Shown here one piece after another: positions 8,415 through 16,959 of a DNA stretch of 64,000 nucleotides. The number at the start of each line of letters is the position of its first letter. Position 1 is the first letter of the stretch. Source of the DNA: Haemophilus sp. CCUG 60358. Lineage in GTDB: Bacteria; Pseudomonadota; Gammaproteobacteria; Enterobacterales; Pasteurellaceae. Under the pieces are notes generated by a model. It had not been told where the DNA came from. It saw only the letters and a program-made list of their open reading frames with translations, and did no database searches. The stretch spans positions 1-64,000 of the forward strand of contig NZ_LZOZ01000009.1 of the NCBI RefSeq assembly GCF_001679485.1. Direction: 5' to 3'. Position numbers and translations under genes: made by a program.

Positions 8415-8768
8415 TTAAGCGTCATAACGTGCGGTTTGTTGTTGTCCGTAAATATCTTGGTAATCAATTGATATGGTCAGCTTGCGTGTGTCTGCATCAA
8501 AATTAGCTTGGTAATCGGTAATTTTCGACACACCTTCAGTTTCCAACACATAGCGTTTTATTTTGATTTCCCAATCTGCCATATTTACCCCTCGCCCCAT
8601 TTGTTCAAGCCAAGGCAAACCGTGTTCTAGGTCTAAAAACCAATCATTAGTAAATGACCAAAGGCGAGTTTGTACATTTTGAGCAATGGCATCTGATTCT
8701 GTTGCGTAGTTCGAAAAGCCTTGTCCAAATGTCCAATCGTGCTCTTTATTAAGTCGTCTTACTCTCAT
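8415..8768 (-). CDS. baseplate W/gp25-like protein
   Basis: 117 residues overlapping the spike gene by 4 bp. The region NVQTRLWSFTNDWFLDLEHGLPWLEQMG resembles the gp25/W family, which joins sheath to baseplate wedges and is lysozyme-like in sequence but inactive. The C-terminus (TRKLTISIDYQDIYGQQ) has the typical final beta hairpin. Next to J in related phages; here separated by the 5.7-8.3 kb cassette. Confidence 0.8.
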   Translation of the reverse strand: MRVRRLNKEHDWTFGQGFSNYATESDAIAQNVQTRLWSFTNDWFLDLEHGLPWLEQMGRGVNMADWEIKIKRYVLETEGVSKITDYQANFDADTRKLTISIDYQDIYGQQQTARYDA

Positions 8769-9409
8769 TCTGGCACTCCTGTTTTACCGCCACTATCGCC
8801 TGTATGTTTATGGTTTTTACCTGAAATACCGCCAGCTTTCACATCCGTATCGCTCGAGATAACGCCTGTGGAGCTATGCGAGCCTGTTTGCGAGGTATCG
8901 CCATGATGTTCGATATTTCCTTTAATCAAAATCGAGCCGTTTTTGATTCTGATGTATGTGTCGCCATCAAGGGTTTGCATAGATAGCCCTTCGGTAAAAA
9001 ATCCATTGATAGCTTTCGGCACAGAGCATATGCCAGGAATAAACATCGCATCGGATAAATCATGTAGCCTAAAATCTAAAGGAGTTGATGCGCTGCCGTT
9101 TTGCCACCATCCGTCAATGCAACGCTCGGAAAATATCGCTATCCCCTCATCGCCTGCTTTAAGCGGGAATGTCACTGCAAAGCCCCCGCCTCGAGGAAAA
9201 CTCACGGGCACATCAAGAAGTGGCGGTATATCTGCCCCACTCCCATCAGCTAACTGCATTTTTATTTGTATCGCAAGTGATACAGTTTGTTTTGCTGGGT
9301 CAAAACTCACAACTTTTGCAGGAAGTGCGGTATGTAAATTCAGTTGGTTTTGTTGGATTTGATGGTCAGTTGCGGTTTCTGGCGTTGCTAAGGTTTGTGC
9401 GTAGTTCAT
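8765..9409 (-). CDS. baseplate spike, Gp138-like (baseplate V function)
   Basis: 214 residues. The N-terminal domain (LPAKVVSFDPAKQTVSLAIQI) is the OB-fold of Gp138/gpV spikes. It is followed by repetitive beta sequence (YIRIKNGSILIKGN) that would form the trimeric needle. The C-terminal GKNHKHTGDSGGKTGVPE has the HxH motif that binds metal at the spike apex in P2 gpV and phi92 gp138. It pierces the outer membrane during injection. Confidence 0.88.
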   Translation of the reverse strand: MNYAQTLATPETATDHQIQQNQLNLHTALPAKVVSFDPAKQTVSLAIQIKMQLADGSGADIPPLLDVPVSFPRGGGFAVTFPLKAGDEGIAIFSERCIDGWWQNGSASTPLDFRLHDLSDAMFIPGICSVPKAINGFFTEGLSMQTLDGDTYIRIKNGSILIKGNIEHHGDTSQTGSHSSTGVISSDTDVKAGGISGKNHKHTGDSGGKTGVPE

Positions 9410-9420
9410 TAAATATAACC

Positions 9421-9470
9421 TTTGATTTATATTTTAAATATGTTATGATTTGCATAACTTAAAAGTTATG
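9421..9470 (+). promoter_or_regulatory. promoter and palindromic operator of the higBA-like pair
   Basis: TTTGAT (9421-9426), 17-bp spacer, TATGAT (9444-9449). The perfect palindrome CATAACTTAAAAGTTATG at 9453-9470 covers the start point, 8 bp before the toxin ATG. This is the expected position for autoregulation by the HTH antitoxin. Confidence 0.75.
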
Positions 9471-9478
9471 AGAGTTTT

Positions 9479-9799
9479 ATGTTCGAGTTATTATTTCACC
9501 CTGAAGCATTCGCAGAAATTGAAGCCTTATCTCCAATAATGCGAGCTAAAGCGTTAAATGCTCTGGATAAGTTAGAAACATTAGGCAGTGAGCTTCGTTT
9601 CCCGCATACGCGCGCAATGGGTAATGGTTTATTTGAACTGCGCGCCGGCAATAAAGATATTTCGCGCACCTTTTTTGCTTTTGCCATGGGGAAGAAAATT
9701 TACATCCTGCGCACTTTTGTTAAGAAAACACAGAAAACCCCACCGTCAGAAATTGAATTAGCTTTAAAACGTTTAGGAGAAATGACCGATGAAAGTTAA
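9479..9799 (+). CDS. higB: RelE/HigB-type toxin (phage Gp49-like)
   Basis: 106 residues. The fold signature LEKLGSELRFPHTRAMGNGLFELRAG (here LETLGSELRFPHTRAMGNGL) and RTFFAFAMGKKIYILRTFVKKTQKTP are diagnostic of Gp49/HigB toxins, ribosome-dependent mRNA interferases. Toxin precedes antitoxin, as in higBA. It is on the plus strand, opposite to all surrounding tail genes, with its own promoter, operator and terminator. It is expected to be expressed in the lysogen and may stabilise the prophage or block other phages. Confidence 0.9.
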   Translation: MFELLFHPEAFAEIEALSPIMRAKALNALDKLETLGSELRFPHTRAMGNGLFELRAGNKDISRTFFAFAMGKKIYILRTFVKKTQKTPPSEIELALKRLGEMTDES

Positions 9800-10073
9800 A
9801 TCGATAAGTTACAAACAAGTAAAAGAGACCTTACTTCAAGACGAAGAAACTAAAGCACTTTATTTGCAAGAAAAACGTATTGAGGAACTGCAATCACTAC
9901 TCCAAGAAATGCGTATTCGTGCAGGTCTCACTATTTCTCAAGTTGCCGAAAAAATGGGTGTAACTCAACCGGCAATCAGCAAATTAGAAAAGAATGCCAG
10001 CCGGGCTTCATTTCTAACACTACAACGCTATGCGCATGCTTGCGGTGCCGAATTGCGTGTAGGTGTCATTTAA
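9789..10073 (+). CDS. higA: HigA-type XRE antitoxin
   Basis: 94 residues overlapping the toxin by 11 bp. Residues 43-90 form a helix-turn-helix (RAGLTISQVAEKMGVTQPAISKLE), the DNA-binding part that should bind the palindrome at 9453-9470. The N-terminal helices probably wrap the toxin. It ends in a hairpin terminator made from a USS pair. Confidence 0.9.
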   Translation: MKVKSISYKQVKETLLQDEETKALYLQEKRIEELQSLLQEMRIRAGLTISQVAEKMGVTQPAISKLEKNASRASFLTLQRYAHACGAELRVGVI

Positions 10074-10077
10074 TATA

Positions 10078-10112
10078 AATGACTGCACTTAACAAAAGTG
10101 CGGTCATTTTTC
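10078..10112 (+). terminator. terminator of higBA built from an uptake-signal pair
   Basis: ATGACTGCACTT, 3-nt loop, AAAGTGCGGTCAT followed by T5. One arm contains the USS core AAGTGCGGT (10096-10104). It overlaps the 3' end of the convergent hub gene. Confidence 0.75.
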
Positions 10113-10961
10113 CCTGTCTTTTTTGTCCGATTTTTTAGGCTTTTCTACCTTTTGGAACTTGCCGCCGACAACTGTTAGTTTGCTGTGCCAATCCCCACCG
10201 ATACCATCGCCAGAATGCGCAAGTTTTACAATCTTGTACTCCCCATTGAAGTACTCAATGATAGATTCAACTTTCACAAGTCCGCCAATTTGTAATGCAG
10301 GGTTGAGTAAACAAGTCAGCTCTAATCCCTCATCAGTTTGCTCTGGTGCATTAATCATTCCTGTATCTTGAGAAATCAGTACGGCATCATCACTTAGCAC
10401 TTTATCTTTCGGCAGGAAAATAAGCGAGCCATCTTGGATAGACCAATCAGCCTTATTATTGCGTGCAATTTTGGTGAGAATATCTCGACTATTGCCGTTT
10501 AATACTCTGCCACGAGGGAGTTTGCGCTGATTAGGAATGTCAATGGCACCAGTCTGCACTTTAGGCATCGTCTTTTGCAATTCCTCAACAATCTGTTTGT
10601 CTGTTGCCCCTGCTTTTAATGTTGTTTTAGCTCTCGACTGAGTATAAGCTTGATGCCCATCTGAACACTCAAGCGTAAGAACAAAATCCAATCCCTCTCG
10701 TTGGATTCTTGTCTTGGTAATATCTCCCCCATAGATTTGGCGTAACTCGCCATAACCAACCGATAAGGCGACTTTCTTATAATCTTGGCTTAATAATTGG
10801 TTGATATGGTCTCGATTTAAGTTCCACACTTGGATTTTAGCGGGATTAGGCTTTTCATTGATGGTTTTATCAATTTCAAATGCAACACGTAATTGCTCAA
10901 TGCTTAACGTTTCTTGGTCGTTGCTAATGTCGAGTTTCCAAAGTCTGCCAAATTGTTTCAT
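10104..10961 (-). CDS. baseplate hub protein (gpD/XkdQ-like)
   Basis: 285 residues from ATG 10961 (GGTGG 5 nt upstream). VWNLNRDHINQLL and LSVGYGELRQIYGGDI are characteristic of phage D-type hub proteins, which form the ring on which the spike sits. The Lys/Asp-rich tail (KPKKSDKKDREK) is probably disordered. It lies between the spike gene, across the higBA insertion, and the plug gene. Confidence 0.82.
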   Translation of the reverse strand: MKQFGRLWKLDISNDQETLSIEQLRVAFEIDKTINEKPNPAKIQVWNLNRDHINQLLSQDYKKVALSVGYGELRQIYGGDITKTRIQREGLDFVLTLECSDGHQAYTQSRAKTTLKAGATDKQIVEELQKTMPKVQTGAIDIPNQRKLPRGRVLNGNSRDILTKIARNNKADWSIQDGSLIFLPKDKVLSDDAVLISQDTGMINAPEQTDEGLELTCLLNPALQIGGLVKVESIIEYFNGEYKIVKLAHSGDGIGGDWHSKLTVVGGKFQKVEKPKKSDKKDREK

Positions 10962-10963
10962 AT

Positions 10964-11074
10964 TTACCACCAGCGAATTGCAGTAATTAATTCAGGCGCA
11001 CGCCATACTGCAAAAGATAAAACCACTGCAATTAAAATGGCAATAAATCGCCACGCTTGTAATTTTGACGTCAT
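10964..11074 (-). CDS. 36-residue single-pass membrane protein
   Basis: Starts MTSKLQAWRF, with GGGG 8 nt upstream of ATG 11074. Residues about 8-24 (FIAILIAVVLSFAVW) form one membrane segment. The stop lies 3 bp before the hub start, so it is co-transcribed with tail genes. A tiny membrane protein among baseplate genes is unusual; function unknown. Confidence 0.5.
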   Translation of the reverse strand: MTSKLQAWRFIAILIAVVLSFAVWRAPELITAIRWW

Positions 11075-11155
11075 TTGCAATACCCCTTTAATTAAAATCA
11101 AAATAGATGTAAAATTATCCACAGATGTATCTACTCCTTTCCTGCTTGTGGAATG

Positions 11156-11192
11156 GAAAAACCCCGAAGTGCTTGCAACGCTTCGGGGTTTG
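11156..11192 (-). terminator. intrinsic terminator inside the baseplate operon
   Basis: Leftward ACCCCGAAG, 11-nt loop, CTTCGGGGT, then TTTTTCC. It separates the plug gene (11215) from the 36-residue ORF. A USS (AAGTGCGGT) lies just to its right at about 11200. Confidence 0.75.
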
Positions 11193-11214
11193 TTCTTAAA
11201 AGTGCGGTCGTTTT

Positions 11215-11523
11215 TTAAGATGATTTTTCGCCTATATACAAAAAACAGCGAGTACCCAAATCTTCCATACTCATTGGGTCTAATTCAGCACCGCTTTCAT
11301 CGTCCAAATAGAAGAAGTAAGGCTGTGTAGTGCGAGCCAATAATGGCACTCCGCACGCAAGCGCATGGCCTCGGCAAATCTGCTTTTGGTTTACTGGCTC
11401 AAATACATCCATTGCCCAAAACTGCCCAATACTATTAAATCGCAAGGTTAAGCGGATTTTTATGCCGTTAAATTCAAAAGTTTGCTCCTGATAAGGATGT
11501 TGTGTTAATGGAATTTTACGCAT
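11215..11523 (-). CDS. baseplate plug-like protein
   Basis: 102 residues from ATG 11523; a GTG at 11535 would add four. The compact beta pattern (YQEQTFEFNGIKIRLTLRFN, WAMDVFEP, GVPLLART) matches the family annotated as phage baseplate plug (Pam3 gp18 type), which closes the tail tube at the hub. Located between the Dit-like and hub genes, as in related phages. Confidence 0.7.
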   Translation of the reverse strand: MRKIPLTQHPYQEQTFEFNGIKIRLTLRFNSIGQFWAMDVFEPVNQKQICRGHALACGVPLLARTTQPYFFYLDDESGAELDPMSMEDLGTRCFLYIGEKSS

Positions 11524-11534
11524 ACGTCTTACCA

Positions 11535-12308
11535 CTATTTAAAAAGATTGAAAAGCGAGGAGGTTCTTTTAGGTGTATCGTTTTTTGGTTGAGTCGAGCC
11601 TTGCTGTGATTTTGTTGCGGATTGAGCCGCTGCTCTACCGCTTTTACTCTTGCCCGATGCAGATGATTTAGATTGAGCTGTTTTTGTCTCAACAATAAAT
11701 ATCTCACGAGCCGTTATCGTAAATGTTGCACTGCCATCTTGTGATTGATTGACCGCTACAGATTGGATTAGCATGTTTTTGTACAAGTTGATACCTGTCT
11801 GTATGTCAATCGTTTCCCCTGATTTCTGGCAAGCAACAAGGTCGGCATAGCATTTTTGTACTCTGCTATCCCCTGCACTGCTATCAAGCAATCCGCCTAA
11901 TCCAAAGTCAGGCAAAAAAGGGGCAATGGCTCGCGCTTGATTAAGGATGCTCTTCGCTTGACTATACGCCCCTGCAACTTGGCTAATCGCTCTCCCCGCT
12001 CTTGCGATAGATTGTGATGTTTGAGTGATAACCTTAACTGGCAAAGGGAAGTCATTAAGAAAGTCTATCCCGCCACGAATATTGCCGATAAACGGAAGGT
12101 CTAAACCAAAAGTCGAATGGTCGTGATCAACCATTACACCATTAATGGTAACTTGTTTAGGCTGAATAACCGCATGGTCAGCAATGGCAGCCCCTGATTC
12201 AATCGGGTTTTCTGTAATAGATAAATCCGACTGATGGTCTTCTGTTGTGACCACATCAAAGATAATTTTGCCAATCTTGCGATTGGATACTTGAGCAAAA
12301 TTTAACAT
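11535..12308 (-). CDS. Dit-like tail protein
   Basis: 257 residues. The N-terminal part (IGKIIFDVVTTEDHQSDL, IADHAVIQPKQVTINGVMVDH) fits the Dit-like N-terminal domain found after tape measure genes, which assembles at the tube-baseplate junction. Residues 205-257 are Ser/Lys/Gln-rich and low complexity. It follows the tape measure by 5 bp. Confidence 0.75.
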   Translation of the reverse strand: MLNFAQVSNRKIGKIIFDVVTTEDHQSDLSITENPIESGAAIADHAVIQPKQVTINGVMVDHDHSTFGLDLPFIGNIRGGIDFLNDFPLPVKVITQTSQSIARAGRAISQVAGAYSQAKSILNQARAIAPFLPDFGLGGLLDSSAGDSRVQKCYADLVACQKSGETIDIQTGINLYKNMLIQSVAVNQSQDGSATFTITAREIFIVETKTAQSKSSASGKSKSGRAAAQSATKSQQGSTQPKNDTPKRTSSLFNLFK

Positions 12309-12313
12309 AGAGG

Positions 12314-14404
12314 CTACCCCACAACAGGTGAAAGTTGATTATTGATCGCTCGAGCCGATTGGTCTGCCACTGCTTTTGGATTGTCCGTACCTTGGATATT
12401 TTGCGTAATGGTGATTTTGTTATTGCTGTTCTTTTGGCTATTGTCTGTCATGGCACCATTTGTTGTTGCACCTGCCGCTGCAACTTGTGGTGCAGAAGCA
12501 TAAGATGGATCAAACATCATCGTGTCATAGGCTTTCGTATTTTGACTTGCCGTACCTACCTTTTCGCCACTATCACTAAACCACCCTTTTATTGTATCAA
12601 CAATCGGTCCGATATATTGGTCGTAATAGCCCTTAACCCAATCAAATGCACTTTGGAATGGCTTTTTAATCCAGTCTGTAACTTGAGCAAACTTGGTCTC
12701 GATAACATCCAAATCTAACTGTTCGCCAGTAAATAAATTCCACAAACCACCAACAAGCGCGAGCCCAAGTTTAAATGGTAACTCAAGCATATCTGTGATG
12801 AGGGATAATGTTGCACCAATTGGATCGACACTAAAGTTATCAACAAAATCTTTCCACGTGGATTTTACCCATAAAAGTGCGCTCTTAAATGGCTTCCAAA
12901 ATTCACCTAATGCACTTTCACCACCTTCAAGATAAGTGATAAAGTCATCAAAAAGTAAAAATATAACAGAAAATATAGCAATCCATTGAGTAAGTGGATT
13001 AGACATAAACGCTAACAATATCCGACGACTTAACCATAATAAAACCCCGCCTAGTGCGATTAATACCGTTTTCCAACCAACGGTATATTCAACAACATTA
13101 TCGATGGCTGCGGCTAACTCAAACAAGAATGAAAGAATTTTGCCAAAGCCGTTGAGTGTGACCTTGATAAACTCATTATTCTCAGTGAACCATTTTGTAA
13201 ATCGCTCAGCTAATCGCTGAATGGATGGCGCAACACGGAGTGATACATATTCGCCAATAGCTGTAAATGCCTGAGAAACCTGCGTCAATGCATCTTTAAA
13301 AGCGGCGGCAGTTTCTGCATTTTCAGCATTACCTACGCCAAGTGTGAGCGCACTTGCAAGGGCGATTTGTTCTTTCAGCTCATCATTACCAAGACGCAAG
13401 GTTTGAATCATCGAACCATCAATACCAAGCTTAGCAAGCATCGCAATTTGCTCTTGCTCGCCCATGGCTTTCATCTTGTCCGAGATTTCACCTAGCATTT
13501 CGCTTGAGGTTTTAACATCTCCATTCGCTTTTTTGGCGCTTAGTCCATATTGCTCAAATGATTTCGCTCCTCGCCCGATACCTGTTGCCGCCTCACCTAT
13601 AACACGAGACAACCCTTCAATAGACGATTGGGCAGCCTGTGCGGATGAGCCATTGACCTCTGCAACCTTGCCTAAGTTGTAAATTTGGTCAGCTGATTCG
13701 CCCGTGACAGCTGAGAGTTGTTTAATTTCATCAAGCGCATCAAGATTAGCATCAACAAAATTCTTCACCCCGATTGTGGCAGCATAGAAAGCCGCACCAA
13801 ATGCCGCAACTTTAAGTGTGGTTTTATTGATGCTAATGCCAAGCAATTCGAATTTATTCAATAATCCGACTGCGCCATATTGGGTCGCCCATAAGTCAAT
13901 GATATTGTCAGATAAATTTTCTGTGCTTTTGGCGTTATCTTCTACTGCTTTTGTATCTTTTTCGGTAGCATCGGTTTTTTGCTCAATTGCAGATTTGAGT
14001 TTGCCAATAACTTTCTCAACCTGCTCCACACTTAATCCCGCTTCTTGTAACTCCTTCGAGAGCTGTTCGGTGTTTTGAAGAAAGCTCTCACCAAACTCAG
14101 ATAAGAGCTTATCCCCCTCGATAAGTTTCTGCACCCACGCATCTAAGGCTTCATCTTCAGAAAGATTTTCTGTTTCGTCTTGTAGTTTCTCAAGCGATGC
14201 AAAAAACTCGCTGAACTCAGGCATGTCTTTGACTTGCTCGGTTGCTTTATTCGTAGCCTCTTCTAGCGCTTGACCAAAGGCTCCTAAACTTTCTGCTGCA
14301 TCTTCAGTGCCGTCTCCAATTACATTGAGGAATTGCTCAAACTGTTGCATTGCTTGGCTATCCGCATCAATGCCGATTTTAATCAGTAGTTCATCGAGTA
14401 GCAT
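12314..14404 (-). CDS. tail tape measure protein
   Basis: 696 residues. It is long, with an acidic coiled-coil N-terminus (residues 20-165), an alanine-rich core and hydrophobic segments near 200-220 and 430-480 (VLIALGGVLLWLSRRILL). The C-terminus (KITITQNIQGTDNPKAVADQSARAINNQLS) is the typical end of these proteins. It sets tail length and leaves with the DNA. It overlaps the frameshift extension of the chaperone by 14 bp, as usual for this gene order. Confidence 0.9.
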   Translation of the reverse strand: MLLDELLIKIGIDADSQAMQQFEQFLNVIGDGTEDAAESLGAFGQALEEATNKATEQVKDMPEFSEFFASLEKLQDETENLSEDEALDAWVQKLIEGDKLLSEFGESFLQNTEQLSKELQEAGLSVEQVEKVIGKLKSAIEQKTDATEKDTKAVEDNAKSTENLSDNIIDLWATQYGAVGLLNKFELLGISINKTTLKVAAFGAAFYAATIGVKNFVDANLDALDEIKQLSAVTGESADQIYNLGKVAEVNGSSAQAAQSSIEGLSRVIGEAATGIGRGAKSFEQYGLSAKKANGDVKTSSEMLGEISDKMKAMGEQEQIAMLAKLGIDGSMIQTLRLGNDELKEQIALASALTLGVGNAENAETAAAFKDALTQVSQAFTAIGEYVSLRVAPSIQRLAERFTKWFTENNEFIKVTLNGFGKILSFLFELAAAIDNVVEYTVGWKTVLIALGGVLLWLSRRILLAFMSNPLTQWIAIFSVIFLLFDDFITYLEGGESALGEFWKPFKSALLWVKSTWKDFVDNFSVDPIGATLSLITDMLELPFKLGLALVGGLWNLFTGEQLDLDVIETKFAQVTDWIKKPFQSAFDWVKGYYDQYIGPIVDTIKGWFSDSGEKVGTASQNTKAYDTMMFDPSYASAPQVAAAGATTNGAMTDNSQKNSNNKITITQNIQGTDNPKAVADQSARAINNQLSPVVG

Positions 14405-14618
14405 TACGTTGCTCCATTTGATTTAATTCAACAATGACTTCATGGAAAGATAAAAGGTCGGCTAACGAATAAACCGACCTTAATTCGTATAGTGAACAAA
14501 AGTTTTTTACAATGGGCGTAAAAATAAACCAGTCAACTTTGCTGTCTGACTGGCTTATTTCTTCGCTTTTAGATTGGCTTGAATATTGCTCAGCAATCCG
14601 CCCCCACCGATAAAAAAA
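14391..14618 (-). CDS. frameshift-expressed extension of the tail assembly chaperone (GT-like)
   Basis: An open frame in -1 relative to the chaperone gene, open from a stop at 14619-14621 through to a TGA at 14391, with no convincing start. Its product part VDWFIFTPIVKNFCSLYELR...LADLLSFHEVIVELNQ resembles the short proteins that follow tail chaperones (DUF6889-like). Possible slip points in the overlap are T-GGG-GGC (14606-14600) and AAAAG near the chaperone stop. Expression by programmed -1 frameshift, as in lambda G/GT, is inferred. Confidence 0.6.
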   Translation of the reverse strand, partial: FFYRWGRIAEQYSSQSKSEEISQSDSKVDWFIFTPIVKNFCSLYELRSVYSLADLLSFHEVIVELNQMEQRNATR

Positions 14619-14965
14619 TCAGCAAATTGATACATCAACCCTTCTTTTAATACTGGGATTAAATGCCCACGGTGTTGGTTAAAATGGCTATCAAAGCGTT
14701 CAGACAGTCGGTATAGTTTGCCATCTTGCTCACATGAGGTATGTTTAAGCACGATATCCTCAAGCTCTTTAATGCTTGGGTCGCCTAAATTCGCCAACAC
14801 GGTAGTTAATACGCTTGCACCGAGCTTTTTATTGTTACCTAATGATGATAAATCGACTGATTGCAATAATTTCATTGCATTTTTGAGTGCAGCCCATGCT
14901 GTCATCGCATTAGCTGGCGTCATCGTATAAGTGACATTTTCAATATTGATTTGTTTACTTTCCAT
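14555..14965 (-). CDS. tail assembly chaperone (G-like)
   Basis: 136 residues, helical, located between tail tube and tape measure. MESKQINIENVTYTMTPANAMTAWAALKNAMKLLQ is typical of XkdN/TAC-type chaperones that coat the tape measure. It starts at the base where the tube gene ends. A longer form may arise by frameshift into 14391-14618. Confidence 0.8.
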   Translation of the reverse strand: MESKQINIENVTYTMTPANAMTAWAALKNAMKLLQSVDLSSLGNNKKLGASVLTTVLANLGDPSIKELEDIVLKHTSCEQDGKLYRLSERFDSHFNQHRGHLIPVLKEGLMYQFADFFIGGGGLLSNIQANLKAKK

Positions 14966-15396
14966 TATTGAACACCTTTTTCAAGATTCATCGTCATTTT
15001 CTCAAACACAATCGTCCAGGTTGTTGCATTGTGTCCATTTCCGCGCACGTAAGGCGCAGGCGTGGTAAAATACCCTTTGCTTGCCGTGACAACATCATCA
15101 TTGATTAAGTCGCGGATAGCGAGTGTCATTGGTAAATAGGTTTTAATACTGGTTTTTTGTTGATTAAACAACTTAGATAAATAGACGTTATCCTCAGAAT
15201 GCTGTTTAATTTTCAGGGTTAATTTGCCTGATTGGTCAGGGTTTGCGATAAATACGCCTGTGCCATTTGCACCAATAACCATTTGCCCTGCATCAACTTG
15301 GTTGGTCGCATTAATCACATCTGAGCCGTCTGCCCAGTCACTTATTTCTTTGCCGTCTAATAACACGACAACTTGTTTTGGATCGAAAACTGCCAT
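14965..15396 (-). CDS. tail tube protein, DUF3277
   Basis: 143 residues (MAVFDPKQVVVLLDGKEISDWADG...), matching DUF3277, the inner tube of contractile tails. The motif NATNQVDAGQMVIGANGTGVF and the beta-rich remainder fit the tube fold. Preceded by the sheath gene and a weak hairpin. Confidence 0.85.
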   Translation of the reverse strand: MAVFDPKQVVVLLDGKEISDWADGSDVINATNQVDAGQMVIGANGTGVFIANPDQSGKLTLKIKQHSEDNVYLSKLFNQQKTSIKTYLPMTLAIRDLINDDVVTASKGYFTTPAPYVRGNGHNATTWTIVFEKMTMNLEKGVQ

Positions 15397-15411
15397 TGTT
15401 TTTCCTCTAGT

Positions 15412-15443
15412 AGAATAAAGCCAAGAATTTCTCCTTGGCTTTT
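15412..15443 (-). terminator. weak hairpin between sheath and tube genes
   Basis: Leftward AAAGCCAAG, 8-nt loop, CTTGGCTTT, then ATTC. The T-run is short, so this may attenuate rather than stop transcription, adjusting tube versus sheath levels. Confidence 0.5.
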
Positions 15444-15446
15444 GAA

Positions 15447-16955
15447 TTATCGGTTATAGTTAACAATCACATCGCTTGAATGGATTGCGCCGGCTAATTT
15501 CACTGCGGTTTGAATTGGTGTCGCACGGCGTTGCTCACGGTCGCTATCAGATAGCGTATCCATTGGTGCTGCCCATACATAGTAACCCTTTTCAAGATAA
15601 TCACCTGTCGTCAAGTTACCAAAGCTATCGCCCGTCCATTGACCTGGTGCGAAAGCACCATTGTTTACACCCTCTAAACAAACTTTCTCCACGGCAGCAA
15701 TTAATACCGCTTGGCCTTTGTCTGTTAATGGGATTTTGGTCGGTGATTTATACAATCGAGCAAATACCTCTTTTTGCACAGCATCGGTAAACCAGTCTAA
15801 GATAACGATTTCATCCGCAAATTTACCGCTCATCACTGTACCTTCAGCAATCATTGCCACATCATCAAAATAGGTGTACACATTGATGCCTAAGCGTTTA
15901 GCCTTGGAGAACTCCGTTGCCGTAATTTCATCTGCCGTAATAGTTGGTTGTTGCTTGAATTTAAGCGTTAAGGTTGAATTGTTTGCCGCAAAGTTCGTTG
16001 ATAATAAACGAGCCAATGCAGAAGATGCTGGGTACATATCGTTTTTATCGAACATCGCTAATGTGTGATCTAAACCTGCATCATATAATTTCTTATAGAT
16101 GTTATCAGCAGACCATTCAAGCTGTTCAACGCGAATAACATTCGCACCAAACATTTTGGTATTAGCTTGTGCGTATTTTGCAGCAGATTCCACTTCACCA
16201 TCAGTAAGCTGTGCAGCAAACGTAAAGCCATACCACGCATTATTCACTTCGGCTACGTTAAATAATGCCTCTGCAACGGTTTCTTTTTTCAAAGAAATTG
16301 ATGCCTTACCTACTTTTCGGCTTGCTTGGCCATCTTCTAATTTAAGCAATGAGCCAATATACTCACCGTCACCGCCACCATTAAAGGCGTAATGGATTTC
16401 GGTCGCTTTATCTTCTCCAGCGTTGTTAGAAGTGATGATAAAACGTTGTCCTACGCTATCGTAAGAGATAGATAAAGATGAAGGAAGCGCGGTCAATTTT
16501 GCTTGGATTTTGGTTGCAATCGCATTGAAATCTGATGCGTCAGCAAAAGATAGTCCATTTACTTTCTTGGTTTCAGTGCCAATAGTCAGGGTGAATCGAC
16601 CATTTACAACCGTTTTAAAACGCTCTAAATCATCCGATAAGGTTGCACCGCTTAATGTGTTTTTGGTTGCATCAATGGTTGCGGGTTCTTTTTGCCAACG
16701 CGCAATAATTAATTGTTTTGCACGAGGGCTTTGAGCAAAAAATGGCTGTGCCGCTTTCGCTGTTTCTGAATTGGTGCCGAATAACTGCTCTACATCACGT
16801 TGATTTTCGACATAAACATAACGCGTAGTCGCATCAGCAAATGCTTGTCCTGCCTCTGGCGTGAACAATGCCACGATACCGAATGATTTACGCGCGGCAG
16901 ATTTAGGCACAGTATTTAACTGCACATTGACAATCTGCGAGATAGATAATGCCAT
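15447..16955 (-). CDS. tail sheath protein, DUF3383
   Basis: 502 residues starting MALSISQIVNVQLNTVPKSA, the characteristic beginning of DUF3383 sheath proteins. The C-terminus (WAAPMDTLSDSDREQRRATPIQTAVKLAGAIHSSDVIVNYNR) carries the conserved sheath closing strand. It forms the contractile outer tail. Its presence classifies the phage as a myovirus. Confidence 0.9.
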   Translation of the reverse strand: MALSISQIVNVQLNTVPKSAARKSFGIVALFTPEAGQAFADATTRYVYVENQRDVEQLFGTNSETAKAAQPFFAQSPRAKQLIIARWQKEPATIDATKNTLSGATLSDDLERFKTVVNGRFTLTIGTETKKVNGLSFADASDFNAIATKIQAKLTALPSSLSISYDSVGQRFIITSNNAGEDKATEIHYAFNGGGDGEYIGSLLKLEDGQASRKVGKASISLKKETVAEALFNVAEVNNAWYGFTFAAQLTDGEVESAAKYAQANTKMFGANVIRVEQLEWSADNIYKKLYDAGLDHTLAMFDKNDMYPASSALARLLSTNFAANNSTLTLKFKQQPTITADEITATEFSKAKRLGINVYTYFDDVAMIAEGTVMSGKFADEIVILDWFTDAVQKEVFARLYKSPTKIPLTDKGQAVLIAAVEKVCLEGVNNGAFAPGQWTGDSFGNLTTGDYLEKGYYVWAAPMDTLSDSDREQRRATPIQTAVKLAGAIHSSDVIVNYNR

Positions 16956-16959
16956 AAGG

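Noticed and set aside
8943..9362. 139-codon plus-strand ORF opposite the spike gene
   Set aside because: Antisense shadow; the minus-strand spike has clear OB-fold and HxH motifs.
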